Assembly (NCBI GenBank): GCA_013697785.1
Contig: JACCWE010000109.1
Coordinates: 1-64,000 of the forward strand
Length of the DNA: 64,000 nt
Reading direction: 5' to 3'
Origin: Gemmatimonadaceae bacterium
GTDB lineage: Bacteria; Gemmatimonadota; Gemmatimonadetes; Gemmatimonadales; Gemmatimonadaceae
Within the stretch, counting starts at the first letter, position 1; the number at the start of each line of letters is the position of its first letter. Of this stretch, positions 46,319-55,128 are shown in pieces. The notes under the pieces were generated by a model, which did not search any database, was not told the DNA's origin, and saw nothing but the letters and a program-made list of their open reading frames with translations. A program made the position numbers and the translations under genes.

Positions 46319-47494
46319 CTAATGCGCACGTGATCCGACGTGCCTGGGCGTTGGTCGCGCGAAGACATCTTCGCCGAAGGTGACGAGCCCGTTTGCCGCA
46401 GCGTAGCCGAGATGCGGCACGCCGAACTGATCCTCGACCCAGCGCAGCGTCGAGTAATGGTTATACGGGATGTCGGACACCGTGCCGGGCTTCACGAACG
46501 GCGAGAGAATCACGGCGCCCGTAATCCCACCGCCCGGCCCATTCCCTCCTGGCGGCTTCGGTGAGCCCGGAAGTCCCTTCTCGCCGCAGCACGCCGACGA
46601 GTCCATCCCCGGAGGCCCACTCGCCTCGTCGAAGGTGATGATCAACACACCGTCCGCCTTGAAGGCGGGCGAGTCGAGAATCTTCGGCACCCACTTTCGC
46701 AAAAAGCCATCAGCCTGCACGAGCCCACCGGTCGACTTGTCGACGCACGGCACATCGTGGCCATCGTCGCAGAGATTCGGCGTGATGAACGAATAGTTCG
46801 GCGTGGTGCTCACCGACTTCAGGTCGTCGGAGAGATGGCGCAGATTCACGACGTGCTGCACGCACCGATCCTTGTCATCGATGACCGAATGGAAATAGTA
46901 AAAGGGGTTGTGCTTGGTCGCGTACTGGTCGTCGTCGAGTCGACTGAGCGTGGGGTCGCGCTCACCGATCACCGGATGGCCACACTCCTCCACTTCCCTC
47001 GACTTCACATTCCCGAGATCCTGCATGTAGCCGCGCCAGCTCTTCCCTGCCTTCTCCAGCTGGTCGCCGAGCATCGGCACGCTCAACGGAAAGACGCAGC
47101 CGCTCCCCACCGCCTGCCCGTTCGCATCGAGCTTCGACTGCTCCATCACGAAGTCGGTATACCGCGTGCAGTCGCGCATCGTCGCGAGGTTGGGAGCCTG
47201 CCCGCTCACCAGCGCGATGTAGTTGTCGAGAGAATTGTGGCCGATGCCATAATAGTTGCGGAGCAACGCGCCCTGAGCCGTGAGCGTGTGCGCGAGATAC
47301 GGCGCGAGCGAATTCTTCGCGAAGGTGTGCGCGAACGATTCGTTCTCGAGAATGAGAATGAAGATGTGTCCCGGCTTCTTCACGGGCGCCGTCGCCTCGC
47401 GGGCCCTGGATACAGAGCTCACCGCGGCAGTCGCGACCACGACGAGCGAAGCGCACGCGACCGCGGCGCGAGATAATCTGGAGACTCGAGTCAT
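46319..47494 (-). CDS. Exported phosphoesterase family protein (acid phosphatase / phospholipase C-like)
   Basis: A 391-aa protein with a signal peptide (about 1-30, ending near SVSRAREA). The phosphoesterase (PF04185-like) domain shows the metal-binding FILILENESFAHTF start, the NSLDNYIALVSGQAPN segment, the later ITFDEASG (Asp-Glu metal ligands) and the NHYSTLRWVEDQFGVPHLGYA end. These residues match the acid phosphatase AcpA and phospholipase C superfamily, acting on phosphate monoesters or phospholipids in the periplasm. The substrate cannot be told. The ATG at 47492-47494 gives the signal peptide; a long upstream extension is unlikely. Confidence 0.9.
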   Translation of the reverse strand: MTRVSRLSRAAVACASLVVVATAAVSSVSRAREATAPVKKPGHIFILILENESFAHTFAKNSLAPYLAHTLTAQGALLRNYYGIGHNSLDNYIALVSGQAPNLATMRDCTRYTDFVMEQSKLDANGQAVGSGCVFPLSVPMLGDQLEKAGKSWRGYMQDLGNVKSREVEECGHPVIGERDPTLSRLDDDQYATKHNPFYYFHSVIDDKDRCVQHVVNLRHLSDDLKSVSTTPNYSFITPNLCDDGHDVPCVDKSTGGLVQADGFLRKWVPKILDSPAFKADGVLIITFDEASGPPGMDSSACCGEKGLPGSPKPPGGNGPGGGITGAVILSPFVKPGTVSDIPYNHYSTLRWVEDQFGVPHLGYAAANGLVTFGEDVFARPTPRHVGSRAH

Positions 47495-47539
47495 CCTTAA
47501 TTGTACAGCGGGTCGCACCCCCGCGTTCCGCACAGGTCC

Positions 47540-47950
47540 TCAGTGCCACGAGCCGAGGATCGCGCCCATGACGACGAGATAGAGGAGCTGATAGCCGGTG
47601 TCGATCAGAAAGACGGCGAACTTCTTTCCGCTGTAGAGGTTGGCCATCAGCCCGATCGTCGCCGCGAAGCCGAGCCAGATATGTGCGGCCCAAAGCGCAC
47701 CGCTCCTCCAGTCATGCGCGCCCAGGTGGTTGAGGACGATCGACAACACCGACGCCATGACGATCATGGCGACGAACGAGATGCCGTACGCCTTTGGCGC
47801 GCCCGTCTTCAGCGCCGCAACTTGTCCATCGGTGAATCCATGCGCCGCAATCCACTGTTTGGCGAAGAGCAGGGGCGAGTACCAGAGCCCGCCAAGCATG
47901 AAGGCGATGACCGCCGCGACGAGGATGGCGAAGATGTTGTGCTCTTGCAC
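47540..47950 (-). CDS. DUF1761 membrane protein
   Basis: A 136-aa protein with four transmembrane segments: after a short N-tail, AILVAAVIAFMLGGLWYS, GISFVAMIVMASVLSIVL, LWAAHIWLGFAATIGLMANL and FLIDTGYQLLYLVVMGAIL. The pattern GGLWYSPLLFAKQWI and the YSGKKFAVFLIDTGYQL segment are DUF1761-typical. The start is GTG at 47948-47950, six bases after GGAGAG; the longer frame to 47986 adds only sequence upstream of this site. Function unknown. Confidence 0.88.
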   Translation of the reverse strand: MQEHNIFAILVAAVIAFMLGGLWYSPLLFAKQWIAAHGFTDGQVAALKTGAPKAYGISFVAMIVMASVLSIVLNHLGAHDWRSGALWAAHIWLGFAATIGLMANLYSGKKFAVFLIDTGYQLLYLVVMGAILGSWH

Positions 47951-48044
47951 GAATCTCTCCGGAAACGGGGCGAGGGCCGATCCCAAAACCGGGTCGAACG
48001 TACACGCAGGAGACCTCGCGCGGAAGTCACTCGCTCCGAAGCGG

Positions 48045-48755
48045 CTACACCGTCTTCGTCTCTCCCGGCTTCATGATCACGGCTCGCGAATCGCCCGCGA
48101 ACGCCGCACGCACATCGGCCTCCGACGCGAGCACCGGGAACGTCGCGTAGTGCATCGGCACGATCACGCTCGGCTTGAAGAATTTCTTCATCGACAGCGC
48201 CGCAACATTCGGATTCTGCGTGTACGGACCTCCGCCGGCACAGGTGAGCACGATGTCGGGATGATGCACTTCCTCGATCAACGCCATGTCGCTCATGATC
48301 CACGTGTCGCCGGTGTGATAGAGCGTGCGGCCATCGGCGAACTCGATCACGAAGCCGATCGGTGAGCCGCTCTCGCTGGAGTGCGTGGCCGGCACGATGT
48401 GCACGCTCAGGTCGCGCACCCGAATTTCGCCGCCGATGTTCCCGCCCTTCGACTGCTCGGGCGAGAGCTCGAGCGATGCGACGTACTCCACCATCCCGAT
48501 GACGGGCGCGTCGCTCAGCTTCGCGATCTCCTTCGCGTTGGCCGAGTGATCGCCGTGCGAGTGCGAGACGAGGATCGCGTGCGGCTTGTCAGCATCCTTG
48601 TATCGATCTAGCCTCTTGAGCGGCTCCGGGGTCACCGGGTTGTCGGTGATGAACGGATCGACGAGGAGCTTCGTCCCGCCACTCGACTCGACTTCGAACG
48701 CCGCGTGACCGAGCCAGCGAAGCTTCACGATTCCTGTTCCGGACTTGCCCGACAT
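48045..48755 (-). CDS. UPF0173-type metal-dependent hydrolase (metallo-beta-lactamase fold)
   Basis: A 236-aa protein of the MBL-fold family. The metal site is visible: VSHSHGDHS (HxHxDH), then PATHSSES with the next His, DTWIM with the bridging Asp (in YHTGDT), and VPMHYATF with the last His. The N-terminus KLRWLGHAAFEV is typical of the UPF0173/UlaG-like branch. The substrate is unknown; members act on esters or cyclic phosphates. It is upstream of the DUF1761 gene with a 94-bp gap. The HemQ gene lies 73 bp upstream on the same strand. Confidence 0.92.
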   Translation of the reverse strand: MSGKSGTGIVKLRWLGHAAFEVESSGGTKLLVDPFITDNPVTPEPLKRLDRYKDADKPHAILVSHSHGDHSANAKEIAKLSDAPVIGMVEYVASLELSPEQSKGGNIGGEIRVRDLSVHIVPATHSSESGSPIGFVIEFADGRTLYHTGDTWIMSDMALIEEVHHPDIVLTCAGGGPYTQNPNVAALSMKKFFKPSVIVPMHYATFPVLASEADVRAAFAGDSRAVIMKPGETKTV

Positions 48756-48828
48756 CTTCCTGCCTCATCTGCGGTGTGAATGACTGAGCTCGACGACTGC
48801 TCGCTTCGCTCGAAACCAACGCTCCGAG

Positions 48829-49635
48829 CTACGGGCGGACCCATTCCTCGGGCGGCATCACCTTCCCCACCCAGAACTCGCCGAAGTCGACGTAGCGCGC
48901 GGATGCCTCGTCGAAGCGCATCTCCGTGACGAGCTTCTTGAAGTCGAGCGGATCCTTCGCGAAGAGCGTCACTCCCCACTCCCAGGCGTCGAAGCCGATC
49001 GCGCCGGTGATGATCTGCTGTACCCTGCCGTGGTATTTGCGACCGGTGGTGCCATGCTCGTACATCATGCGGCTCCGTTCGTCGAGGGTGAGCGCATACC
49101 AGTTCTGTCCGGCCTCACGCTTCTTCGACATCGGATAAAACGAGACGTACGGCATCTCGGCGGGAAACGGCGGCTCGAGCCGGCGTGCGACCATCGGAGC
49201 ACCCCGCTCGGCATCGACGCGAGCCTTCACCGCCTTCACGTACTCCTCGTCGCCCACGCTGCCGCCACGCGCGACGGCATCGCGCGCGAGCTCGGCCGTG
49301 ATGTGGTAGAGCCCCGCCTCGGTGATGCTGAGGAAGGTGTAGGTGGTGACGAGGCGCTGAAGATAGGGATTCGCGTTGAGCTCACGCTGCACCTCGCCGA
49401 TCGCATCGAGCGTCGGCCGAAAGTGCACCATCATCGTGTCGGACACCGATCCGATGACGCGCGCAACGGCGCTCCAGCCACCGCCGTCGGGCTTGGCGAG
49501 CTTGTTCAGCAGCGCCGCAGTGTCGCGCTGCTCCTTCTCGTTGGGCGTGAGCCCAACGGGATGCGCGAACAGCTGGTGCAGCGCGTACCAGCCTTCGAGT
49601 GTTTCCGGGGGATGGATCTTCTTTGCGTCGGTCAT
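48829..49635 (-). CDS. hemQ: HemQ: coproheme decarboxylase, chlorite-dismutase family
   Basis: A 268-aa protein of the chlorite dismutase superfamily. HemQ converts iron-coproporphyrin to heme b using peroxide, the last step of the coproporphyrin-dependent pathway used by Gram-positive and some other bacteria. The conserved segment MMYEHGTTGRKYHGRVQQI and the following IGFDAWEWGVTLF carry the heme-binding region, with the proximal His expected in EHG. Chlorite dismutases have a distal Arg that I cannot place here, so HemQ is the more likely function. The ATG at 49633-49635 is clear. The presence of HemQ implies the coproporphyrin branch. Confidence 0.88.
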   Translation of the reverse strand: MTDAKKIHPPETLEGWYALHQLFAHPVGLTPNEKEQRDTAALLNKLAKPDGGGWSAVARVIGSVSDTMMVHFRPTLDAIGEVQRELNANPYLQRLVTTYTFLSITEAGLYHITAELARDAVARGGSVGDEEYVKAVKARVDAERGAPMVARRLEPPFPAEMPYVSFYPMSKKREAGQNWYALTLDERSRMMYEHGTTGRKYHGRVQQIITGAIGFDAWEWGVTLFAKDPLDFKKLVTEMRFDEASARYVDFGEFWVGKVMPPEEWVRP

Positions 49636-49720
49636 TCGCGGAATCTACCAGCGACGGCGCCGATGCGCTCGAGAACGGTGGGCAGGAACTGAAGATATAC
49701 TGCTTTGGAAAAACGACTTG

Positions 49721-49792
49721 AACGGATGACTGCACGGACGAGAAGCGGACAATTTCAAATGTGTTTCCGTTGGTTGTCCCGTCTCATCCGTT
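49721..49792. repeat. Long imperfect inverted repeat between methyltransferase and hemQ genes
   Basis: AACGGATGA at 49721-49729 pairs with 49784-49792 (9 bp). Nested inside, GGACAA at 49747-49752 pairs with TTGTCC at 49774-49779. The whole could fold into a branched hairpin of about 70 nt. It lies downstream of the methyltransferase stop and upstream of hemQ on the minus strand, so it could be a terminator or a leader structure. The evidence is pairing only. Confidence 0.35.
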
Positions 49793-49830
49793 ATTTGTCG
49801 ATTTTCGTTTGCTCTTGCCTGCCCTGTTCC

Positions 49831-50634
49831 CTACCCTCGCGCGCTCATTAGCCGCCCCACTTGCCCGCGCGGATGCAGCGAGTCGGCGCGGCTGGCGAAG
49901 TAGCGGGTATCGAGCTCGCGGCTGCCAACGTCCTCGACGTGCGTGTAGCCGATGTCCTTCAGCGATGCGACCAGCGCGCCCGGCGCGAAGAAGCCGACGA
50001 AGGGTTCACCCGCCTTCTTCACCTTTTGGCTCAGTCTGTCCAGCGCGAAGCGGCCAACGAAGCCCAGCGTCTCACGCGGAACGGCGTAGTCGAAGACGAC
50101 ACCGTTCGCCGAATTCATCTCGTAGATCGCGCGGAGCGTGCCGAGCACCACGCTCGTCTCCAGATACATCGTGACACCGAGCCAGGAGAAGAACGTCGGA
50201 ACGTTTTCGTCGAGGCCAGCGGCTCGCAGCCCATCGTCGAAGGTTTCGCGCTCGAAGTCGACCGGCGCAAAAGTCATCGAGGATGGCAACGTGATCCCGA
50301 CCTCCGTGAGCCGCCGGCGCTTCCACGCCTGCGTTGCCGGATGATCCACCTCGAACACTCGCAGATCGGAATACGGATTTCGATACGCAAAGGTGTCGAG
50401 CCCCGCCCCGAGCACCACGTACTGCTTCACTCCGCGCGCGACCGCGTCCGCCAGCTCATCCTCGGCGAAGCGGCTTCGCGCAACGATGAACGCGCGGAAG
50501 CGTGCGGCGACGAAGTGCTTCGGCTGCTCGGGAAGGTTCGCCTCGGCGCGCCGGCCGATGATGCGCACCGCCAGCGGATCATCGAAGACGAGCGGCTTGT
50601 CGAGCAGCTGATGCGCCGCCCGTCGCTCCGCCAC
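49831..50634 (-). CDS. Class I SAM-dependent methyltransferase (LCM / TIGR00027-like)
   Basis: A protein of at least 267 aa of the leucine-carboxyl-methyltransferase-like family: DDPLAVRI, YVVLGAGLDTFAYR (SAM-binding glycine motif), RVFEVDHPATQAWKR, and FFSWLGVTMYL. These usually methylate carboxylates of unknown substrate, often in polyketide or unknown clusters. The first canonical start is GTG at 50634. However, the in-frame codons between the uppS stop (50674-50676) and 50634 encode PSRTAQRVAERRAAHQ, which matches the family's conserved N-terminus. The real start is probably non-canonical, such as CTG at 50668-50670. Confidence 0.85.
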   Translation of the reverse strand: MAERRAAHQLLDKPLVFDDPLAVRIIGRRAEANLPEQPKHFVAARFRAFIVARSRFAEDELADAVARGVKQYVVLGAGLDTFAYRNPYSDLRVFEVDHPATQAWKRRRLTEVGITLPSSMTFAPVDFERETFDDGLRAAGLDENVPTFFSWLGVTMYLETSVVLGTLRAIYEMNSANGVVFDYAVPRETLGFVGRFALDRLSQKVKKAGEPFVGFFAPGALVASLKDIGYTHVEDVGSRELDTRYFASRADSLHPRGQVGRLMSARG

Positions 50635-50673
50635 GCGCTGTGCCGTCCTGCTCGGCTTCTCGGAGTGCAGCGT

Positions 50674-51399
50674 CTACCCCGCAGCGCTCAGCGCGCCGAA
50701 GCGGCGATCGCGCTTCTGAAAATACTCGACGGCTGCGTCGAGATCCTTGGGACCGAACTCCGGCCACATCACGTCGGTGAAATACAGCTCGGCGTACGCG
50801 CACTCCCAGAGCAGGAAGTCGCTCAAGCGCCGCTCGCCGCCGGTGCGGATGACGAGATCGACATCGCGAGCCGGACGCGAATCGTGCTCGCCGCCGAGTG
50901 CGCGACCGAAATCCTCGCGGGTGATCTCGTCGCCGGCGGCACGCACTCGCTGCGCCGCGCGTAGAATCTCGTCGCGAGCGGAGTAGTCGATGGCGAGGCG
51001 CATGTGCAGCGTGGTGCCGTGCGCCGTTCTCTCTTCGGCCTCGCCGAGCGCATCGGCGAGCGCGAGCGGGAGCCGGTCCCGGCGCCCGATCGCGGTGAGT
51101 CGCACACCATTGTCGAGCAGCCGCGGCACCTCGCTCACGAGGCGCGAGCGAAAGAGGCGCATCAGCGTCGCGACTTCGGCGGCGGGACGGCGCCAGTTGT
51201 CGCTGCTGAAGGCGTAGAGGGTGAGGGTATCGATGCCGCGCGACGGCGCGTGCTCGACGACCTTCCTCACCACCTCGACGCCAACGCGGTGACCCGCGAC
51301 GCGCGGCATCGCGCGTTGCGTTGCCCACCGGCCATTCCCATCCATGATGATCGCAACGTGCAGCGGCTGCTGCGGGTCAGCGTAGAGTCGTGGTGACAT
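50674..51399 (-). CDS. uppS: Isoprenyl transferase (undecaprenyl diphosphate synthase type)
   Basis: A 241-aa cis-prenyltransferase, which makes the C55 lipid carrier for cell-wall synthesis from farnesyl and isopentenyl diphosphates. All family motifs are present: HVAIIMDGNGRWA (with the catalytic Asp), YAFSSDNWRRP, the RTGGERRLSDFLLWE block and YAELYFTDVMWPEF. The size is normal. The ATG at 51397-51399 gives a complete N-terminus. The gene ends with TAG at 50674-50676, and the methyltransferase reads in the same frame directly after it. Confidence 0.97.
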   Translation of the reverse strand: MSPRLYADPQQPLHVAIIMDGNGRWATQRAMPRVAGHRVGVEVVRKVVEHAPSRGIDTLTLYAFSSDNWRRPAAEVATLMRLFRSRLVSEVPRLLDNGVRLTAIGRRDRLPLALADALGEAEERTAHGTTLHMRLAIDYSARDEILRAAQRVRAAGDEITREDFGRALGGEHDSRPARDVDLVIRTGGERRLSDFLLWECAYAELYFTDVMWPEFGPKDLDAAVEYFQKRDRRFGALSAAG

Positions 51400-51453
51400 G
51401 ATGTCAGTGAGCGGAATGAGCGCGGCCGGCGGGGACGCGGACGGTGTACACTA

Positions 51454-51849
51454 TCAACGCTCCAGCGTGTCGCGGGTCACCTGAATTATGGATTCCATGT
51501 GCGACAGGTACCGCTGCAGCGCCCGGCGGCCAGCAGGAGCGAGGCGATAGGTGGTAAGCGGCCTCCGCCCCTCGAAGGTCTTCGTGACCGTGACGTAGCT
51601 CGCGTCCTCGAGCTTGCGCGCGTGCACGCTCAGATTGCCGTCCGTGGTCTTGAGCAGCGCCTTGAGCTCACTGAAGGAGAGCGCATCATTGGCCGCGAGC
51701 GCGCTCACCATGCCGAGCCGCAGGCGATGGTGAATGAGCTCATCAAGCTCGCGCGATCCCCGGGCGGCATCGTTCACCGCGCTACCGTCGACCGGGCGAG
51801 TGACCGGCGCATCGGTGCGGCGGCGCGCCGCGGCGCTCGACCTAGCCAC
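51454..51849 (-). CDS. Winged-helix transcriptional regulator
   Basis: A 131-aa protein. The central region (about 48-110) is an HTH_34/ArsR-like winged helix: [42 protein letters not shown], then the wing [19 protein letters not shown]. No sensor domain is present. The start GTG at 51847-51849 overlaps the end of the upstream membrane protein gene by eight bases, so the pair is translationally coupled. The regulator probably controls its own operon. A shorter start in the VNDAAR segment is possible. Confidence 0.85.
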   Translation of the reverse strand: MARSSAAARRRTDAPVTRPVDGSAVNDAARGSRELDELIHHRLRLGMVSALAANDALSFSELKALLKTTDGNLSVHARKLEDASYVTVTKTFEGRRPLTTYRLAPAGRRALQRYLSHMESIIQVTRDTLER

Positions 51850-52423
51850 CGTAGCGCCATGCGATGAGCGCGCCAAAGACGATCGGCAGCGCGCCAAAGC
51901 CCGCAGCGAGGAGCCCCGCCGTCCAGGTAACGGGCGCGAGCACGGCGAGGCAGCCGAGGACCATGAAGCAAATGCCCATGACGGGAACGGAGCGAACGGA
52001 GAACATGCCGCCCGTCATGACGCCGGCGCCGTAGAGGAGGAGCCAGCATGCGGGGAGGAGATCGTAGAGGCCGAGCCGTGCCAAATAAAAGGTCAGTACC
52101 ACGCCGACGGCGATCGGCGGCGCAAAGCCGAGCGCGAACTTTCTGAGCGGCGCGAAGATGAACGGCTCGCGCGCGCGTCGCCCCTTCCAAACGCTGGATG
52201 TGACCCCGATCACAACTGCGAGTGCCGCAGCGGCGAGCCACTCGCCGAGCCAGTAGGGACCCGGCTTCAGCTCGCGGCTAGCGAACGCCGCGGCGAGAGC
52301 GACCACTCCGGTCGCGATCTGCCCCCACCCGGAGACACCCGTGAATGCCGATGCGCTCTCCATGGTCTCCCGGATGTAGCGGAGGTCATCGAGAGCGCGG
52401 GTGTGGAGCGTGGATGTGGACAT
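51842..52423 (-). CDS. Polytopic membrane protein coupled to the winged-helix regulator
   Basis: A 193-aa protein with about six transmembrane segments after a soluble helix ([17 protein letters not shown]). Among them are [54 protein letters not shown] and the final [20 protein letters not shown]. No domain name fits. The ATG at 52421-52423 is well placed. Membrane protein/winged-helix pairs like this occur in Acidobacteria and Gemmatimonadota as I recall, but no function is known. Confidence 0.85.
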   Translation of the reverse strand: MSTSTLHTRALDDLRYIRETMESASAFTGVSGWGQIATGVVALAAAFASRELKPGPYWLGEWLAAAALAVVIGVTSSVWKGRRAREPFIFAPLRKFALGFAPPIAVGVVLTFYLARLGLYDLLPACWLLLYGAGVMTGGMFSVRSVPVMGICFMVLGCLAVLAPVTWTAGLLAAGFGALPIVFGALIAWRYGG

Positions 52424-52506
52424 GGGATGGATCATGCGACGAAAGGCGGAGAATCGCAAGTACTTTGAATAACAAAGATAGGGCTGCGGCGCCTTGGTAT
52501 TGGCGC

Positions 52507-52938
52507 CTATACAGCTTCGACCGTCGGCGCCTCGGAGCGAATGTGGTCGATCATTTCCTCGAGGCGCGCGAGCTCGAAAGGCTTCTCGATCACTGGGCGT
52601 CCGGAGCCGGCGAGGAAGGTGGATGCGTCTGAAGAGGCGACGTCGCCGGTGGAGAACACGAGCCGCTGGACGAGGTCCGGGCGACTGTCAAGCAGTGCGC
52701 GATGCAGCTCGACTCCGGAGCAGTTCGGCATGCGCAGATCGCACATCACGACATCGTAGTACCCGGGGGCGGAGTGCACTAGCACCTCCATTGCCTCCAG
52801 GCCATCCTCGGCCTCTTCCACTTCCCAGCCACGGCGCGTCAGGAAACGTCTGATCGCGGCGCGAATGCTCGGCTCATCATCGATGACGAAGAGGCGTGAG
52901 GGGTGCGGCTCGGCAAGCACATGTGGCAGACTTTCCAT
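52507..52938 (-). CDS. Receiver-only response regulator
   Basis: A 143-aa CheY-like protein. The receiver (about 15-132) has Asp-Asp-Glu in LFVIDDEPS, the phospho-acceptor Asp in [13 protein letters not shown], Ser/Thr in VFSTGD, and Lys in VIEKPF. There is no output domain. The ATG at 52936-52938 starts the receiver; the upstream extension to 52974 is not needed. It lies 157 bp downstream of the CHASE3 kinase gene and is the likely partner of that kinase. Confidence 0.9.
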   Translation of the reverse strand: MESLPHVLAEPHPSRLFVIDDEPSIRAAIRRFLTRRGWEVEEAEDGLEAMEVLVHSAPGYYDVVMCDLRMPNCSGVELHRALLDSRPDLVQRLVFSTGDVASSDASTFLAGSGRPVIEKPFELARLEEMIDHIRSEAPTVEAV

Positions 52939-53095
52939 TACGGCTCCTGCATGGGGACCAGCCGTCATCACCACGCGTGAGAATCTCTTGAATTCAGGAT
53001 AAACTCGCGTATGATCTCTATCCTAGCCAGCAGATTACATACCGAACGCGGCGCGTTTCGTCACGAATAAGGCGTTCATCTCAATTAGAAAGTCC

Positions 53096-55033
53096 TCACG
53101 AATTGCGGGGTGATGGGAGCCGCAGGGTGAAAGTACTCCCCTCATCGAGCGACGACGCCACGGTGAGCTCTCCATTCATCAGACGAGCGAGACGGCGCGA
53201 CACACTCAGACCGAGCCCCGTGCCGCCGACCCGTCGCGTCGACTTCTGCTCCACCTGCCAGAAAATATCGAACACGCGGTCGTGATCGGCCGGCGCGATC
53301 CCGATGCCCGTGTCGCGCACGATGATCTCGACGCTGTCGCCGTGGCTGCGACTCTGGAGCGTTACCGAGCCCGCGTCCGTGAATTTGATGGCGTTCGTCA
53401 ACAGATTGAGCAGGATCTGCCGCAGCTTCATCTCGTCCGCCCACACCTCGACGTCTTTTGGCACTCGCACGACATCGAGCACGATCCCCTTCTCCGACGC
53501 GAGCGGGAGCGCGAACGCGGAAGCTTCCTGCATCGCCGCGAAGACGGAGATGCGCTCGAGGCGCGTAACCTCGCGCCCCGCCTCCACGCGCGAGAGTGTG
53601 AGCACCTCGTCGATGAGGCTCAGCAGGTGTGTCGCGCTCGCCTTGATGCGCCCGAGCTGCGTGCGCTGGTTCTCGTTCACCGGCCCGGTGATGCCATCGA
53701 AGAGCAGCTCCTCATAGCCGATGATCGCCGACAGCGGCGTGCGCAGCTCGTGCGACATCACCGCAAGGAACTCGCTCTTCGCGCGGCTTGCCGCCTCCGC
53801 CTCGAGGCGCGCAGCGAGCAGCTCCTGCTCCGCCTTGTGCTGCTCCGTCACATCCCAGAAGATCGCGACGCCGGCCCTCACGTTCCCATTCGCATCCCGT
53901 ACCGGCGCGCTGTTGATGCAGATGCGGCGACGCTCTCCGCTCGGCCGCTCGATCTCGATGATCTCATCGATGACGACCTGTCCACCGTGGATCGCGCGAA
54001 CCAGCGGCCAGTCGCCCTGTTCGAGCGGCGTGCCGTCGGTGTGAAAGCCCCTGACCTTCGCCGTCGTATTCGTGAGCGACTGCGTTATTGGAATGCCGAA
54101 CAGCTTCTCGGCGGCGCTGTTCGCGAGGATGCGGCGCCCCGACGGCGCTTCGACGATCGAGATCGCGAGCGGCGACTGCTCGACCACGGTGACGAGCCGA
54201 TTGTGCTCGGCCAGCGCATCCTCGGTCGCATGCTCCGCGGTATGCGTCTGCCGCTCGAGATCATCAGTCAGGCCGCGCAGCTCTTCGTTCGCATGCTCGA
54301 GCTCGATCGCCTGCGATTCCATCTCGGTTGCCTGGTCGCTCAACTCGCGATTCGCCACCTCGAGATCGTCGAGCGCCTGCTGTCGCCGGCGGTCGGCGAC
54401 TTCGCTCGTCGTCAACGCGCGACTGAGCAGCGCGTTCACGAGCAGCGACAACAGCCCCGCGAGAAGTATGGCAGCGAAGACGAGCGCCGTCGTGAGCTTT
54501 CTGAGCGAGCGCTCGTGCTCCTCGCGATTCGCGAGCCGGCTCCGCTCTTCACTCACGATGTTCCGAATGAGCACTCGAGCCTTGAGCATCAGAAACTGTC
54601 CGCGATCGGAACGAACCTCCTCGGCAGCGGCGCTCAGACCACCCCGCCCTTCGTAGGCGCGCTTCGCGGACTCGAGGTCGGAAAGCTTTTCAGCGATCAC
54701 GATCGAAAGCGTGTCGAGGCGGGCCCGCTCGGTGGAATCCGAGATGAGTCGGCGCGCCGACGCGAGCGAGTGGTGCACGTCGGAGGCGGCGCCTTCGCCC
54801 GGTGCGAGATAGATCCGCGAGCCGGTGAGGAGATAGCCGCGCTGCGACGTCTCCGCATCGGTGAGACGCGCGAGCACGTTCTGGAGGGATTCGCCAATGT
54901 CGCGCGAGAGCGTGACCGCATCGCGCGCTGCGGCGAGTCGCGTGACGCCGACCAGGGCGAAGACGCCGATGGCCAGCGACACGAGCGCAGGGCCGACGGT
55001 CGCGGCGATGCGGAGGGTGGGACGGGAGATCAC
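53096..55033 (-). CDS. CHASE3-PAS sensor histidine kinase
   Basis: A 645-aa membrane kinase. Two transmembrane helices (about 10-30 and 183-205) flank an extracytoplasmic CHASE3 domain (about 38-175, with LTDAETSQRGYLLTG). A coiled coil (about 215-275) leads to PAS (about 280-410, ICINSAPVRDANGN), then HisKA with MSHELRTPLSAIIGYEEL (phospho-His) and HATPase_c with NLLTNAIKF, DTGIGIAP and GTGLGLSVS. The ATG at 55031-55033 is clear. It probably phosphorylates the receiver-only regulator downstream. Confidence 0.95.
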   Translation of the reverse strand: MISRPTLRIAATVGPALVSLAIGVFALVGVTRLAAARDAVTLSRDIGESLQNVLARLTDAETSQRGYLLTGSRIYLAPGEGAASDVHHSLASARRLISDSTERARLDTLSIVIAEKLSDLESAKRAYEGRGGLSAAAEEVRSDRGQFLMLKARVLIRNIVSEERSRLANREEHERSLRKLTTALVFAAILLAGLLSLLVNALLSRALTTSEVADRRRQQALDDLEVANRELSDQATEMESQAIELEHANEELRGLTDDLERQTHTAEHATEDALAEHNRLVTVVEQSPLAISIVEAPSGRRILANSAAEKLFGIPITQSLTNTTAKVRGFHTDGTPLEQGDWPLVRAIHGGQVVIDEIIEIERPSGERRRICINSAPVRDANGNVRAGVAIFWDVTEQHKAEQELLAARLEAEAASRAKSEFLAVMSHELRTPLSAIIGYEELLFDGITGPVNENQRTQLGRIKASATHLLSLIDEVLTLSRVEAGREVTRLERISVFAAMQEASAFALPLASEKGIVLDVVRVPKDVEVWADEMKLRQILLNLLTNAIKFTDAGSVTLQSRSHGDSVEIIVRDTGIGIAPADHDRVFDIFWQVEQKSTRRVGGTGLGLSVSRRLARLMNGELTVASSLDEGSTFTLRLPSPRNS

Positions 55034-55128
55034 CAGCGGAGAGCGTTCACTCGATGCCCGGTCGAGATGTGTATTGGCGGAGCGACCCAGGGTCGAAAAA
55101 GAAGCTAGTGAGCCGCGATGTGGGTCTG

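Noticed and set aside
52485-52506. Short palindrome GGCGCC...GGCGCC after the receiver gene as a terminator
   Set aside because: A six-base self-palindromic stem is expected by chance in GC-rich DNA and lacks a T-tract.
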